Shown: positions 36,743-45,113, counted from the first letter of the stretch. The stretch is DNA of 64,000 nucleotides from Halomonas sp. GFAJ-1 (GCA_002966495.1 CP016490.1:2108001-2172000); one strand, 5' to 3'. The notes: a model not told the origin generated them from the letters alone. Numbers and translations: made by a program.

Positions 36743-38544
36743 CTGAGGCTGATGAAATACAGCGATGGTTAGAGCTTCAAGCTGATAGATTTGTCAGTTC
36801 GCACGTTCATTTGCATCTTGTAGAAGGCATCGCGCTATGGGAGCAGGAGGGGCAGTACCAACCCATAGCGCTGTGGCCAGCGCAAGCAGAAGGTGTAGGG
36901 CTACTTGATGTTGCCAGCCAATCGCTAGAGGCTGCGCAAGGCGCTGTTGTGGCAATAGACGAGGATAGATACGGTGTTGGTTATCCTATTTTAGATCGCT
37001 CACCTGAGGGAGGTGGCAAAGTAATAGGTGCCGTTGCGTTTCATGTCGCGTATCGGACACCAGCTCACTCGTCAAATAAGCGCTACCTCACTGCGTTTCT
37101 GTATCATTTGGAAGATTGTGCCTCGGGGTTAGAGTTGGCATGTCTTTCCAATGAGGCCCTAAAGGCTCATACCTCAACACGGCAGCAAAGCGAGTTTTTT
37201 TCGCTTTTGGCTGCTGTTTTAGAGCAGCCTACTTATGCGTCTGCAGCCTTACAGCTGACAACCAAGTTGTCATCGCTCATGCGCGCTGAGCGAGTGAGCT
37301 TAGGTTGGCGTTCAGGTGCGCGAACCAAGATTACTAGCATTTCTCATAGCGCTAATTTTAATCGAAAGATGAATCGCATACGTGCGACAGAAACATCAAT
37401 GGACGAAGCGCTTGATCAACGATGCCCAGTCGTATGGCCAAGTGACCATGTGCTTGAAGGTGATGTGGCTGCCGTTAATCGTGCTCACTTTGCCCTGTCA
37501 GAGATGACAGATATTAGTAATGTGTTAACGATACCAGCCGTTGATCAAACGGGTGTTAAGGCGGCGCTAACTATTGAGAGAGAAAGCCCCTTTACACCAA
37601 CTGAGATTGAAGCATTGAGCAGCGTGATGGCGTTGAGCGTGCGTGCGCTCGAAGAAAAGCGACGCAATGATCGCCCTTTAGTATTAAAGCTGCTGGTTGC
37701 CATACGTGGGCAGTTCGCTGCGTTGCTCGGCGCAGGACATCTTGGCTATAAACTAACTGCAATTAGCTTGGCTGCCCTTTTAGGCTATGCCTATTTCGCA
37801 ACAGGCACGGCTTATGAAGCGGCAAATGCCACCTTGCTCAGTGAATCTCAGCACGTTATTTCAGCTCCGTTTCAGGGATATATTGATGCGGCTCAGGCAC
37901 GTGCCGGTGACCGCGTCAGTGCGGGAGAGGGGTTGGTGTTTATGGATACGCGGGATCTCCGTCTACAGCAATTACAACACCAAAGTCGGTTAGCGCAGTT
38001 AGAAAGTGAAGCACAGAACTTGAGAGCACAAGGCGATCGTGCTTCATTGAATATCTTGGAAGCTCAGCGTGCACAAACGCAAGCCGATTTAGAGCTTGTT
38101 GAGTCGCGTTTGCAGCGATCTACGTTAGAAGCGCCTTTTGATGGGGTGATAGTGGAGGGTGATCTAACACAGCAGCTGGGTCGTGCGGTTAGTCCAGGAG
38201 AAGAGCTGTTTCGAATAGCACCAGAAGGACGCTATCGCTTAGAGCTGGCTGTAAACGAGTCGAGGGTGTCTGAGATAGAGGAGGGGCAGCGCGGTCAACT
38301 GTTGCTGGCCGCATTAACAGACCGGCAGTTTGAGTTTGAAATACAGCGTGTCACGCAAGAGACACGTCAGCGTGAGGGAAGTAATTATTTTATCGCGGAA
38401 GCCATTGTACTAAGCGATGACGCTGCTTTTCGGTCAGGCATGGAGGGTATTGGACGAGTGCCTCTTGGTGAGCAGCGGCGAATTAGCATTTGGACTCGTG
38501 AGTTAAGAGAGTGGCTCTTAATGCTTAAATGGCGTTTTTGGTAA
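36739..38544 (+). CDS. GAF domain-HlyD fusion, inner-membrane periplasmic adaptor
   Basis: This 601-residue protein starts at the ATGA overlap with the giant gene, so translation is coupled. Residues about 145-310 look like a GAF-type sensory domain (SLMRAERVSLGWRSG, then ISNVLTIPAVDQTGVKAALT). A single transmembrane helix follows at about 341-356 (AISLAALLGYAYFATG). Then comes an HlyD/membrane-fusion module: a barrel-sandwich strand HVISAPFQGYIDAAQARAGD, a coiled-coil hairpin (about 405-455), and a second half-motif STLEAPFDGVIVEGDLTQQL. The cytoplasmic N-terminus would sense a signal while the C-terminus reaches across the periplasm towards TolC. GAF-HlyD fusions differ from the usual HlyD partner of an ABC exporter. 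It belongs to the same operon as the next three genes. Confidence 0.88.
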   Translation: MTEADEIQRWLELQADRFVSSHVHLHLVEGIALWEQEGQYQPIALWPAQAEGVGLLDVASQSLEAAQGAVVAIDEDRYGVGYPILDRSPEGGGKVIGAVAFHVAYRTPAHSSNKRYLTAFLYHLEDCASGLELACLSNEALKAHTSTRQQSEFFSLLAAVLEQPTYASAALQLTTKLSSLMRAERVSLGWRSGARTKITSISHSANFNRKMNRIRATETSMDEALDQRCPVVWPSDHVLEGDVAAVNRAHFALSEMTDISNVLTIPAVDQTGVKAALTIERESPFTPTEIEALSSVMALSVRALEEKRRNDRPLVLKLLVAIRGQFAALLGAGHLGYKLTAISLAALLGYAYFATGTAYEAANATLLSESQHVISAPFQGYIDAAQARAGDRVSAGEGLVFMDTRDLRLQQLQHQSRLAQLESEAQNLRAQGDRASLNILEAQRAQTQADLELVESRLQRSTLEAPFDGVIVEGDLTQQLGRAVSPGEELFRIAPEGRYRLELAVNESRVSEIEEGQRGQLLLAALTDRQFEFEIQRVTQETRQREGSNYFIAEAIVLSDDAAFRSGMEGIGRVPLGEQRRISIWTRELREWLLMLKWRFW

Positions 38545-38547
38545 TTT

Positions 38548-40698
38548 ATGAGTGCTTCACTTTATAGCGATCAATGGCATCGTGTTTCCCACCTTGCACC
38601 GCGGCTGCGTAAACATACCAGCATACATCGTCACGATTATCGCGGTGCGCCTTGGTATGTTTTATTTGACGCTCTCACAGGACAAGCCCACCGTTTTACA
38701 CCGGAGGCATATCAAGTCATTGGTCGTCTGGATGGCTCCTCTACGCTGCAAAGCATCTGGGATGATGTCAGCTACGAAATCGGCGATGAGATGCCAACAC
38801 AAGATGAGTTGATAGGACTCATTGCGAAATTACATCATGCTAATATTCTTGCGGGGTATCACGATATTGATATCGAAGAACTCTCGCAACGAAGACGCCA
38901 AGGGCGCCTGAAAAAAATTAAGCAGGTCTTACGTTCTCCGCTGGGCGTGAAAATTCCGCTTGTTGATCCTGATGCCTTTATCAATGCCACTTATCCTTAT
39001 GTAAGGCCATTCTTAAGTATCTGGGGGGCTCTGATCTGGATTGCTGTTATTGGCTTTGCAGTTGTATTAGCGGCGATGCATTGGGGGGCATTAACAGATA
39101 ACCTTGCGGATAGAGTTTTAGGCCTTAATAACCTCTTACTCATGGCATTGGTCTATCCCGTTATTAAGGTTATTCATGAGCTAGGACATGCTTGGACAAC
39201 TAAGGATACGGGTGGGGAAGTACACGAAATTGGTGTAATGTTTTTAGTGTTTTTTCCTGTACCCTATGTTGATGCATCGGCAGCTGCGGTATGTCCTGAA
39301 AAGAGACAGAGGATGTTAGTAGGTGCTGCAGGTATTTTAGTTGAGCTTTTTATTGCTGCGCTGGCCATGATGGTATGGCTATTAGCTGAGCCAGGTCTGT
39401 TACGGTCGATAATGTTTAACATTATGGTCATTGCTGGCATTTCTACACTGCTGTTTAACGGTAACCCTCTTTTGCGCTTTGATGCCTATTATGTGTTATC
39501 AGACTGGTTAGAAATTCCTAATTTTGGACAGCGCGCGAATCAGCAGCTTGGGTATCTAATTAAGCGATTCTTATTGAAAAAACGCGATACTACAAGCTCT
39601 GCAGATTCTCCCAAAGAGTCTTTTTGGCTTGTCCTATATGCGGTTACTTCTTTTATATATCGCATGTTTTTAATGGTGTTTATTGCTATTTTTGTAGCAA
39701 CTAGCTACTTCTTTATAGGTGTGATACTCGCTATTTGGTCTCTTTATATGGCGCTAATTCTACCGAGTTTGAAAATCTTGAAGGAGATGGTTGTGGGCAC
39801 GCAACTTGAAGGCTACAAAATGCGAGCCTGGCTTTGGCTTGTGAGCGTTTTGCTCGCAATTGTGGCAGTTCTATTTCTGATTCCGTTGCCTCACTCTTCG
39901 GTGGTTCATGGCGTTGTAGACAGCCGAGAACCTACAAATGTACGTGTCGGCGCTTCTGGCGAGCTGCGTCAGTGGTGGGTCGAAGATGGGGAGCGTGTTG
40001 AAGAAGGGCAATTAATGGCTGACCTTTATGCGCCTGAGCTGACAAGCGAAGTTGCTCGGCTTGAAGGTCAGAGGCGAGAGGCAGAGTTTCGTATGCAGGC
40101 AACTGTTCGTAACCCTCAAGCGATTGCCATCGAGCGTGAGAATTTAAGTTTGATTGAAAATCGGCTTGCGGACGCGCAGCTAAGAGCTGCAGGGACACGC
40201 GTAGTGAGTCCAAGAAATGGCCAAGTGAACTTGGATCAAGAGCGTATAGATCTTGGCCAGTTTATCCCACGTGGCCAAACGATTGGGACTGTCATTCAAG
40301 ATAGTGATTTGCGTATTCGGTCGCTCTTGCCCGGTCACTTACAGCCTTTGATTGTTAACGATCTACAAGAGGTCAAGCTTAAGTTGCCGGGGCATAACCG
40401 TGAATTTGAAAGTGCACTGCTGGGAATATCACCGAGTGCGACACGTGATATACCTAGTATAACCCTTACTAGGCAGGGGGGAGGACAAGTAGCGTTAGAT
40501 CCCGAGCAGGCTCAAGAGCTTATAGCTTATCGGCAGCATTACACATTAGATGTTGATGCAAGCTCATTGATAGACGCAGAGACGCACCTAGCGCTCGACA
40601 GTCGTGTTTTTATCAAGCTGATACATACGCCTTCCCCCATAGGTTTTCGGCTTTGGGACAATATTAGACGAAACTTTTTGTCACTTTTTGACCGATGA
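38548..40698 (+). CDS. PqqD-like / M50 peptidase-like / HlyD membrane protein
   Basis: This 716-residue protein starts three bases after the previous stop. Residues about 15-105 resemble a PqqD-type peptide-binding domain (WYVLFDALTGQAHRFTPEAY). Hydrophobic helices begin at about 155 (LSIWGALIWIAVIGFAVVLA). The M50 zinc site HELGH is at 210-214, followed by VFFPVPYVDASAA and a second motif, NGNPLLRFDAYYVLSD, supplying a candidate Asp ligand. After a last helix near 429-450 comes a periplasmic HlyD-like part with paired lipoyl-like halves (NVRVGASGELRQWWVEDGER and GTRVVSPRNGQVNLDQERID). It could bind the substrate on the inside, span the membrane and hand it to the adaptor tunnel; the zinc site could cleave the substrate or be structural. 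Proteins of this architecture are known next to large secreted proteins, but their activity is not established to my knowledge. Confidence 0.85.
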   Translation: MSASLYSDQWHRVSHLAPRLRKHTSIHRHDYRGAPWYVLFDALTGQAHRFTPEAYQVIGRLDGSSTLQSIWDDVSYEIGDEMPTQDELIGLIAKLHHANILAGYHDIDIEELSQRRRQGRLKKIKQVLRSPLGVKIPLVDPDAFINATYPYVRPFLSIWGALIWIAVIGFAVVLAAMHWGALTDNLADRVLGLNNLLLMALVYPVIKVIHELGHAWTTKDTGGEVHEIGVMFLVFFPVPYVDASAAAVCPEKRQRMLVGAAGILVELFIAALAMMVWLLAEPGLLRSIMFNIMVIAGISTLLFNGNPLLRFDAYYVLSDWLEIPNFGQRANQQLGYLIKRFLLKKRDTTSSADSPKESFWLVLYAVTSFIYRMFLMVFIAIFVATSYFFIGVILAIWSLYMALILPSLKILKEMVVGTQLEGYKMRAWLWLVSVLLAIVAVLFLIPLPHSSVVHGVVDSREPTNVRVGASGELRQWWVEDGERVEEGQLMADLYAPELTSEVARLEGQRREAEFRMQATVRNPQAIAIERENLSLIENRLADAQLRAAGTRVVSPRNGQVNLDQERIDLGQFIPRGQTIGTVIQDSDLRIRSLLPGHLQPLIVNDLQEVKLKLPGHNREFESALLGISPSATRDIPSITLTRQGGGQVALDPEQAQELIAYRQHYTLDVDASSLIDAETHLALDSRVFIKLIHTPSPIGFRLWDNIRRNFLSLFDR

Positions 40699-40713
40699 AA
40701 TTAGGCTAACACT

Positions 40714-42672
40714 ATGTTGTTTGCACTAAATCGCTATCCTGTTAATGGTGTCGATCGACCAGAAAAAGTGGTACAGCCACCTAGTTGGTTAGATCAACTG
40801 TGGGCATGGATTACTGCTCACGTGCATTTGCCTTCAGTACTATCACTTTTTGCTCTGAAAACACTTCTTCCCTTCATACATTACTATGGCAAAAAACTCC
40901 ATCGTTTAAGCGATGGAGCGCTAGATCAGTATATACATGACCAAAGGCAGCAATTACTTAAAACGGGTGTCAATATTATTAATGTGGTCAGAAATTTTGC
41001 GCTAATACGAGAGGTTGCTCGACGAGAGCTTCATATGCCGCACCGAGATGTCCAGTTATTAGGTGGCATGTCACTTATGCGTGGTTGCATGACAGAAATG
41101 CAAACAGGTGAAGGTAAAACACTCACCGCGACCTTAGCGGCTGCCACTGCTGCAATGGCAGGCATTCCCGTGCATGTTGTAACCGTGAACGATTATTTAT
41201 CCAAACGTGATGCCGAACTGATGCTGCCCATTTACGATCGCCTTGGGCTGAATGTGCATGCTGTTGTACACGATATGTCCAGTGCTGAGCGTCGACAAGC
41301 GTACCGGGCGGATATTACGTATTGCACGAGTAAAGAGCTTGTTTTTGATTATTTACGTGATATGAAACGTTTCGAAAATGTACGGTCGCCTTTGCAAGCG
41401 CATGCTGCCAACTTGCAAAGTCGCTTGTCAACTCGCCTGCTTTTGCTGCGGGGACTACATTTCGCTATTGTAGATGAGGCCGATAGTGTATTGCTCGACG
41501 AAGCGAGAACCCCCTTAATACTATCAACCGAAGATGACGGGAATCATGACCTTGGACTTCCGCTGATTCATGCATCACTTGAAATGACAGAAGAATTTAA
41601 AAAAGGAGAGCATTTTGATATTGAAAAAGGTGTTCTTTTCTTAACTGTTAAAGGCAAAGAAGTACTTTCGGATAAAATCGCTGTACAAAGACGCGCGCGA
41701 CAACTTCATTTAATAGAAAAAGCAAAACTAGAATGGTTGGCGCATCAGGCGTTAGTCGCTAAACATCAAATTATTAAAGACCGTCACTACTTAGTAAGAG
41801 ATGGCAAAATTCTCATTATTGATGAGCATAATGGTAGGGTGCTTTCAGATCGGCGTTGGGCAAAAGGCTTGCAGCAATTGCTGGAGGTTCTGGAAGGGTG
41901 CGAGCGTACACCTCCTAACGTGACAATTGCACAAATTACCTTTCAGCGATTCTTTCGCCGTTACCATCACCTTTCAGGCATGACCGGTACTGCTAAAGAA
42001 GTGAAAAAAGAATTGTGGCAAACCTACGGGCGCCCCTTTTTGCCTGTGCCACCACATCAAAAAAATCGTCGTCAAAAAGGCAATATTTATAACTTTAAGG
42101 ACAATCACTCTCGCTGGGAGTGGATAGCTCAGCAAGCCTTAGAGAAGTCTAGTCAGGGTAGGCCTGTTTTAATTACCACCGTTAACGTCAATGACTCTGA
42201 GGAGTTATCTGCGCTGCTAGTGGATTCCATCCCACACCATGACGTACTAAATGCTCGTCAAGATAATAACGAAGCAGACGTAATAGCTCGCGCTGGGTAT
42301 TCAGGTTCAGTGACAATCGCCACCAGCATAGCTGGACGTGGCACAGATATAAAACTTGATGACGCAGCTAAAGCATTAGGTGGGCTACACATTATTGCAG
42401 CCGGCTTGCATGATGCAGGCAGAATTGATCGTCAGATTGAAGGACGGTGTGCGAGGCAAGGCGATCCTGGTTCGATTGAATGGGCTATCAGTGAAGAAGA
42501 TGCGATCTTGGATGAGCTGCAGGGATGGCATAAACACGTGGGCGGACTTTATAAGCGGCAAAAAAAAGCTCAGCGTTTGCGTGAGAAACGTCATGCTCAT
42601 CAACGAGCGCGTATGCTGCGAGCTGATTGGAAAAGTAGTGAACGATTAGGGTTTAGCGGTCGTCTGGAGTGA
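40714..42672 (+). CDS. SecA-like translocase ATPase, short paralogue
   Basis: This 652-residue protein is clearly SecA-like. The Walker A motif MQTGEGKT is at 129-136, the DEAD box is VDEADSVLLDEARTPLI (from 253), and a preprotein-binding domain includes HYLVRDGKILIIDEHNGRVL and RRWAKGLQQ. The second motor domain has LSGMTGTA, TSIAGRGTDIKL and RIDRQIEGRCARQGDPGS. Housekeeping SecA is about 900 residues. Here the chain stops about 60 residues after the second motor domain with a Lys/Arg-rich helix, so the helical wing, two-helix finger and zinc-binding tail are missing. It begins 15 bases after the M50 gene and sits in the middle of the export operon. It most likely supplies energy to move the giant protein; whether it works with SecYEG or the M50 protein is unknown. 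Confidence 0.9.
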   Translation: MLFALNRYPVNGVDRPEKVVQPPSWLDQLWAWITAHVHLPSVLSLFALKTLLPFIHYYGKKLHRLSDGALDQYIHDQRQQLLKTGVNIINVVRNFALIREVARRELHMPHRDVQLLGGMSLMRGCMTEMQTGEGKTLTATLAAATAAMAGIPVHVVTVNDYLSKRDAELMLPIYDRLGLNVHAVVHDMSSAERRQAYRADITYCTSKELVFDYLRDMKRFENVRSPLQAHAANLQSRLSTRLLLLRGLHFAIVDEADSVLLDEARTPLILSTEDDGNHDLGLPLIHASLEMTEEFKKGEHFDIEKGVLFLTVKGKEVLSDKIAVQRRARQLHLIEKAKLEWLAHQALVAKHQIIKDRHYLVRDGKILIIDEHNGRVLSDRRWAKGLQQLLEVLEGCERTPPNVTIAQITFQRFFRRYHHLSGMTGTAKEVKKELWQTYGRPFLPVPPHQKNRRQKGNIYNFKDNHSRWEWIAQQALEKSSQGRPVLITTVNVNDSEELSALLVDSIPHHDVLNARQDNNEADVIARAGYSGSVTIATSIAGRGTDIKLDDAAKALGGLHIIAAGLHDAGRIDRQIEGRCARQGDPGSIEWAISEEDAILDELQGWHKHVGGLYKRQKKAQRLREKRHAHQRARMLRADWKSSERLGFSGRLE

Positions 42673-42700
42673 AGAAGGGCTGCTCGGCAAAGGAGATAGC

Positions 42701-43438
42701 ATGGTTAAAATAAGCGCATTAGTATCATTTCCTCTCGTGGTTTCCACATTGCTCGTGGCACCATCAATTTCTCACGCAGATATTCAGGCCGTCAGCTGCC
42801 TGGTGGGACCAAGCAGATCCGCTGTGTTGTCTAGTGGAGTGCCTGGGCTGTTAGAAACGATAAATGTACAACGCGGTGAAGAGGTAGAAAGAGACCAGGT
42901 GTTGTTTAGTTTGAATAGCGATGTTGAGGAAGCTAGCCTCGCACTTGAGTCTGCTCGTGTCGCATTCGCACAGCGTACGCTACAGCGCAATCAGAGGCTA
43001 ATAGAGCGAGGCATTTTGAGCGAAAGTGAACGTGATGAAATGGATACTGAATTGAGTATGGCTAGGCTGCAGGCGGGTTTGGCGGAGGCAAGGATTGCGG
43101 ATCGCATGATCCAGGCTCCATTTCCAGGCATTATCGCTTCATTAGATAGTGAGGAAGGAGAGTATATAGACAACACTCCTGTTATGCAGCTTGTCCAAAT
43201 GGATCCACTTGAGCTTGAGCTGGTGCTTCCTCTAAATGCATTTGGTCGATTCTCAGTAGGCGAGGTATTAGACGTCGAACTGATTGAACCTATAGGGGAA
43301 ATTATGCCTGCTGAGATTACCAGTATCGATCGCTTCATTGATCCTTCAAGTGGTACGTTTGTTATCTACTTAACATTGGATAACGCTGAAAACACGATTC
43401 CGCCCGGTATTAATTGTCGCTTGCCCAATGGTTGGTAA
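42701..43438 (+). CDS. Small HlyD/MFP-type periplasmic adaptor
   Basis: This 245-residue protein has a clear signal peptide, with a hydrophobic run to residue 26 and a predicted cut after SHA. The mature part is a compact membrane-fusion protein. It has a first half-motif SSGVPGLLETINVQRGEEVE, a short coiled-coil (about 65-125), a second half-motif MIQAPFPGIIASLDSEEGEY, and a beta-barrel ending GINCRLPNGW. It resembles RND-type adaptors but is much shorter than usual (350-400). An AAGGAGA site precedes the ATG, 28 bases after the SecA-like gene. As the third HlyD-type component it probably joins the inner-membrane proteins to TolC. It is the last gene before the insertion-sequence patchwork; a remnant lies about 15 bases beyond its stop. 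Confidence 0.88.
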   Translation: MVKISALVSFPLVVSTLLVAPSISHADIQAVSCLVGPSRSAVLSSGVPGLLETINVQRGEEVERDQVLFSLNSDVEEASLALESARVAFAQRTLQRNQRLIERGILSESERDEMDTELSMARLQAGLAEARIADRMIQAPFPGIIASLDSEEGEYIDNTPVMQLVQMDPLELELVLPLNAFGRFSVGEVLDVELIEPIGEIMPAEITSIDRFIDPSSGTFVIYLTLDNAENTIPPGINCRLPNGW

Positions 43439-43451
43439 TCGCCCATGAGAA

Positions 43452-43573
43452 GTTCTTGACATCCTCCGACCACTAAATCAGAGATTGTAGTGGCGGATTC
43501 CCAGTTTGTTGCCTTCCTGGTTCCTGCTTCGTTGTCCGTTGCCTGCCATGCCTTGGCATTGATCTTGCCCAGT
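43452..43573 (-). mobile_element. Right-end remnant of an IS200/IS605-type element
   Basis: Read on the minus strand, this stretch has GAAGCAGGAACC, then GGGAATCCGCC, a stem-loop with arms CCACTA and TAGTGG, and ends GGAGGATGTCAAG. That is the usual layout at the right end of tnpB-type elements, overlapping their guide-RNA region. The transposase or nuclease gene that should precede it is gone, replaced by an IS3 fragment. The end falls just after the HlyD stop codon, so this element once sat directly downstream of the export operon. Confidence 0.6.
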
Positions 43574-43578
43574 AACAG

Positions 43579-43753
43579 TGGACACCTCAAGAATGTAATA
43601 CGCTACGATGAGGTGAACAATGGCAAGATCGACGACATCAATGAAGAAAAAATCCTATACCCGTTATTCAGATGCCTATCGGCAAGAAGCGTTAGCGCTT
43701 GCTGATCGCATAGGCGTCGCTGCAGCAGCTCGTGAACTGGGCACGGCTGCGGC
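43579..43753 (+). pseudogene. IS3-family orfA, 5' fragment
   Basis: A left end TGGACACCTCAAG (43579) is followed by an ATG at 43620. The frame reads MARSTTSMKKKSYTRYSDAY and then an HTH opening with ALADRIGVAAAARELG. This is the start of an IS3-family OrfA. It is cut after about 45 codons, where the terminal repeat of another insertion sequence begins at 43754. No matching remainder lies on the other side, so the two sides were brought together by deletion as well as insertion. Confidence 0.75.
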
Positions 43754-43795
43754 GGTAATCCCCCCATTTATAACCGGGGCGATAAGTAGAGTTGG

Positions 43796-44883
43796 TTAGG
43801 CAGCCATAGTCACTTTCTGTTTGGGTGTTATCCCACCCAATGCCATGTTCGGTCGCTCGTGGTTGTACGTCCAGAGCCAGCGTGTGGCAAAATCCTGTAC
43901 TTCAGCGATTGAGTCGAACAGATAATGGCTCAACCAATCATAACGGACTGTTCGATTGTAGCGTTCAATGTAGGCATTCTGCTGTGGTTTGCCAGGTTGA
44001 ATGTACAGCAGCTCAATGCCGTTTTGCTTCGCCCAGCGGGTTAGTTTGCCACTGATGTATTCCGGGCCGTTGTCGCATCGAATGGCTTTAGGCCGGCCAC
44101 GCCATTCGATCAACTGGTTTAAGGAGCGTATCACGCGCTCTGCTGGCAGTGAGAAGTCAGCATCAATGATCAGGCCTTCCCGGTTGTAATCATCGATCAC
44201 GTTGAACAACCGATACGTTCGGCCATCGGCCAACTGATCATGCATGAAGTCCATCGACCAGCAGTCGTTTAAAGCAGTGGGTACGACCAATGGCGCTGGC
44301 TTTTCACGCACCAGTCGCTTTTTCGGCTTGATGCGTAAGTTCAGCTCCAATGCCCGGTAAATTCGGTAGACACGCTTATGGTTCCAGCGAAAGCCTTTCA
44401 CGTTGCGCAGATACAAGTAACACAGCCCAAAGCCCCAGTTACGCTGATTGTGGGTCAGGCGCACTAGCCAGTCAGCGATAACAGCGTTCTCATGGCTAAG
44501 CTTCGCCTGATAGCGGTAACAGGTTTCACTGATCCCGAAAACCTGACAGGCCAGCCGAATACTACAGCAGCCGGCCTCAACGACATTCTTTGCCATCTCG
44601 CGGCGTTGAGATGGCTTTACCACTTTCCCTCGAGGGCTTCCTGGCGCAGCTCTGCCTTCAACCGCTCTTCGGCATACATCTTCTTGAGGCGCTGGTTCTC
44701 GTCTTCCAACTCCTTGAGGCGCTTCATCATGGACGTGTCCATACCACCGTACTTGGAGCGCCATTTATAAAATGAGGCGCTGCTCATGCCGTGCTCGCGA
44801 CATAGTTCGGGGACAGGCACACCAGACTCAGCCTGCTTCAAAATCGCCATAATCTGGCTGTCAGTAAAACGTGATTTGCGCGT
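43796..44883 (-). CDS. IS3-family transposase OrfAB (made by -1 frameshift)
   Basis: The catalytic OrfB part occupies about 43796-44629 in the -1 frame relative to OrfA. It shows the DDE integrase core: an Asp in CWSMDFMHDQL, an Asp in AIRCDNGPEY, and a Glu in NAYIERYNRTVRYDWL, with the HIS-like N-terminal zinc-free region WGFGLCYLYLRN. It ends NMALGGITPKQKVTMAA. OrfB has no good start of its own; the product needs slippage at GGGAAAG (44623-44629). The fused enzyme would be about 360 residues, normal for IS3. All three acidic residues are present, so the enzyme may be active if OrfA is translated. Confidence 0.85.
44617..44883 (-). CDS. IS3-family OrfA (helix-turn-helix protein)
   Basis: OrfA reads RKSRFTDSQIMAILKQAESG, then the helix-turn-helix GVPVPELCREHGMSSASFYK. 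A leucine-zipper-like stretch MMKRLKELEDENQRLKKMY follows, and the protein ends ALEGKW. A good AGGAG (44891-44895) stands seven bases before the codon where related proteins start, but that codon is ACG (44881-44883) rather than ATG. The first in-frame ATG is 11 codons further in (44850), without a ribosome-binding site. I place the start at the ACG by homology; a mutated start would weaken or silence this copy. Confidence 0.75.
   Translation of the reverse strand, partial: TRKSRFTDSQIMAILKQAESGVPVPELCREHGMSSASFYKWRSKYGGMDTSMMKRLKELEDENQRLKKMYAEERLKAELRQEALEGKW
44623..44629 (-). promoter_or_regulatory. Slippery heptamer GGGAAAG for -1 frameshifting
   Basis: On the coding strand the OrfA frame reads G-GGA-AAG just before the TGG TAA that ends OrfA. 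This fits the X-XXY-YYZ rule. Slipping back one base gives GGG AAA GTG GTA, which continues into OrfB as GKVVKPSQ. It is the expected site for producing OrfAB. Confidence 0.75.
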
Positions 44884-44953
44884 GTGAAATCTCCTGTTTT
44901 TTCAGGTTACAAAATTCCACTTATCAACGCGATTATTTTTCGGGGGGATTACC

Positions 44954-45113
44954 CGGCCACAAGGTCGAGAAGCTGCCGCTATCGCAGCGCCATTGGCACT
45001 GTGAGGGCTGTGGCGAGGCCATCGGCCGCGACATCAACGCGGCCAACAATATCCGAACCGCCGGACTGGCGGGGTTCGCCTGTGGAGCGACTGGAGCGGG
45101 GGCAGCGGCGTAG
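44954..45113 (+). pseudogene. TnpB C-terminal fragment (IS200/IS605 family)
   Basis: Immediately after the IS3 end the frame reads GHKVEKLPLSQRHWHCEGCG, then GRDINAANNIRTAGLAGF, with a TAG at 45111-45113. This is the C-terminal zinc-ribbon and last RuvC segment of TnpB, the RNA-guided nuclease of IS200/IS605-type transposons. Its DINAA Asp corresponds to the third RuvC residue. About 320 N-terminal residues are missing, lost at the IS3 junction. It aligns with the intact TnpB encoded at 46095-47267 but differs at many positions, so it comes from a different element. Confidence 0.85.

Larger units (their letters stand above)
43754..44953 (-). mobile_element. IS3-family insertion sequence, apparently complete
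   Basis: The element is 1,200 bp long with a perfect 12-bp terminal inverted repeat, GGTAATCCCCCC at 43754-43765 and its complement at 44942-44953. The homology extends imperfectly inward to about 30 bp. It carries two overlapping frames on the minus strand, orfA and orfB, joined by a -1 frameshift signal, which is the standard IS3 arrangement. The flanks belong to different older elements, so no target duplication can be matched. Confidence 0.85.

Noticed and set aside
2387..43438. A classical type I secretion system
   Set aside because: TolC and HlyD-type proteins are present but I found no ABC transporter (no ABC signature) in the block; the only ATPase is SecA-like.
43796..44883. IS3 transposase read as a frameshifted pseudogene
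   Set aside because: The frame change falls at a proper GGGAAAG slippery site and is normal for IS3; only the ACG start is doubtful.
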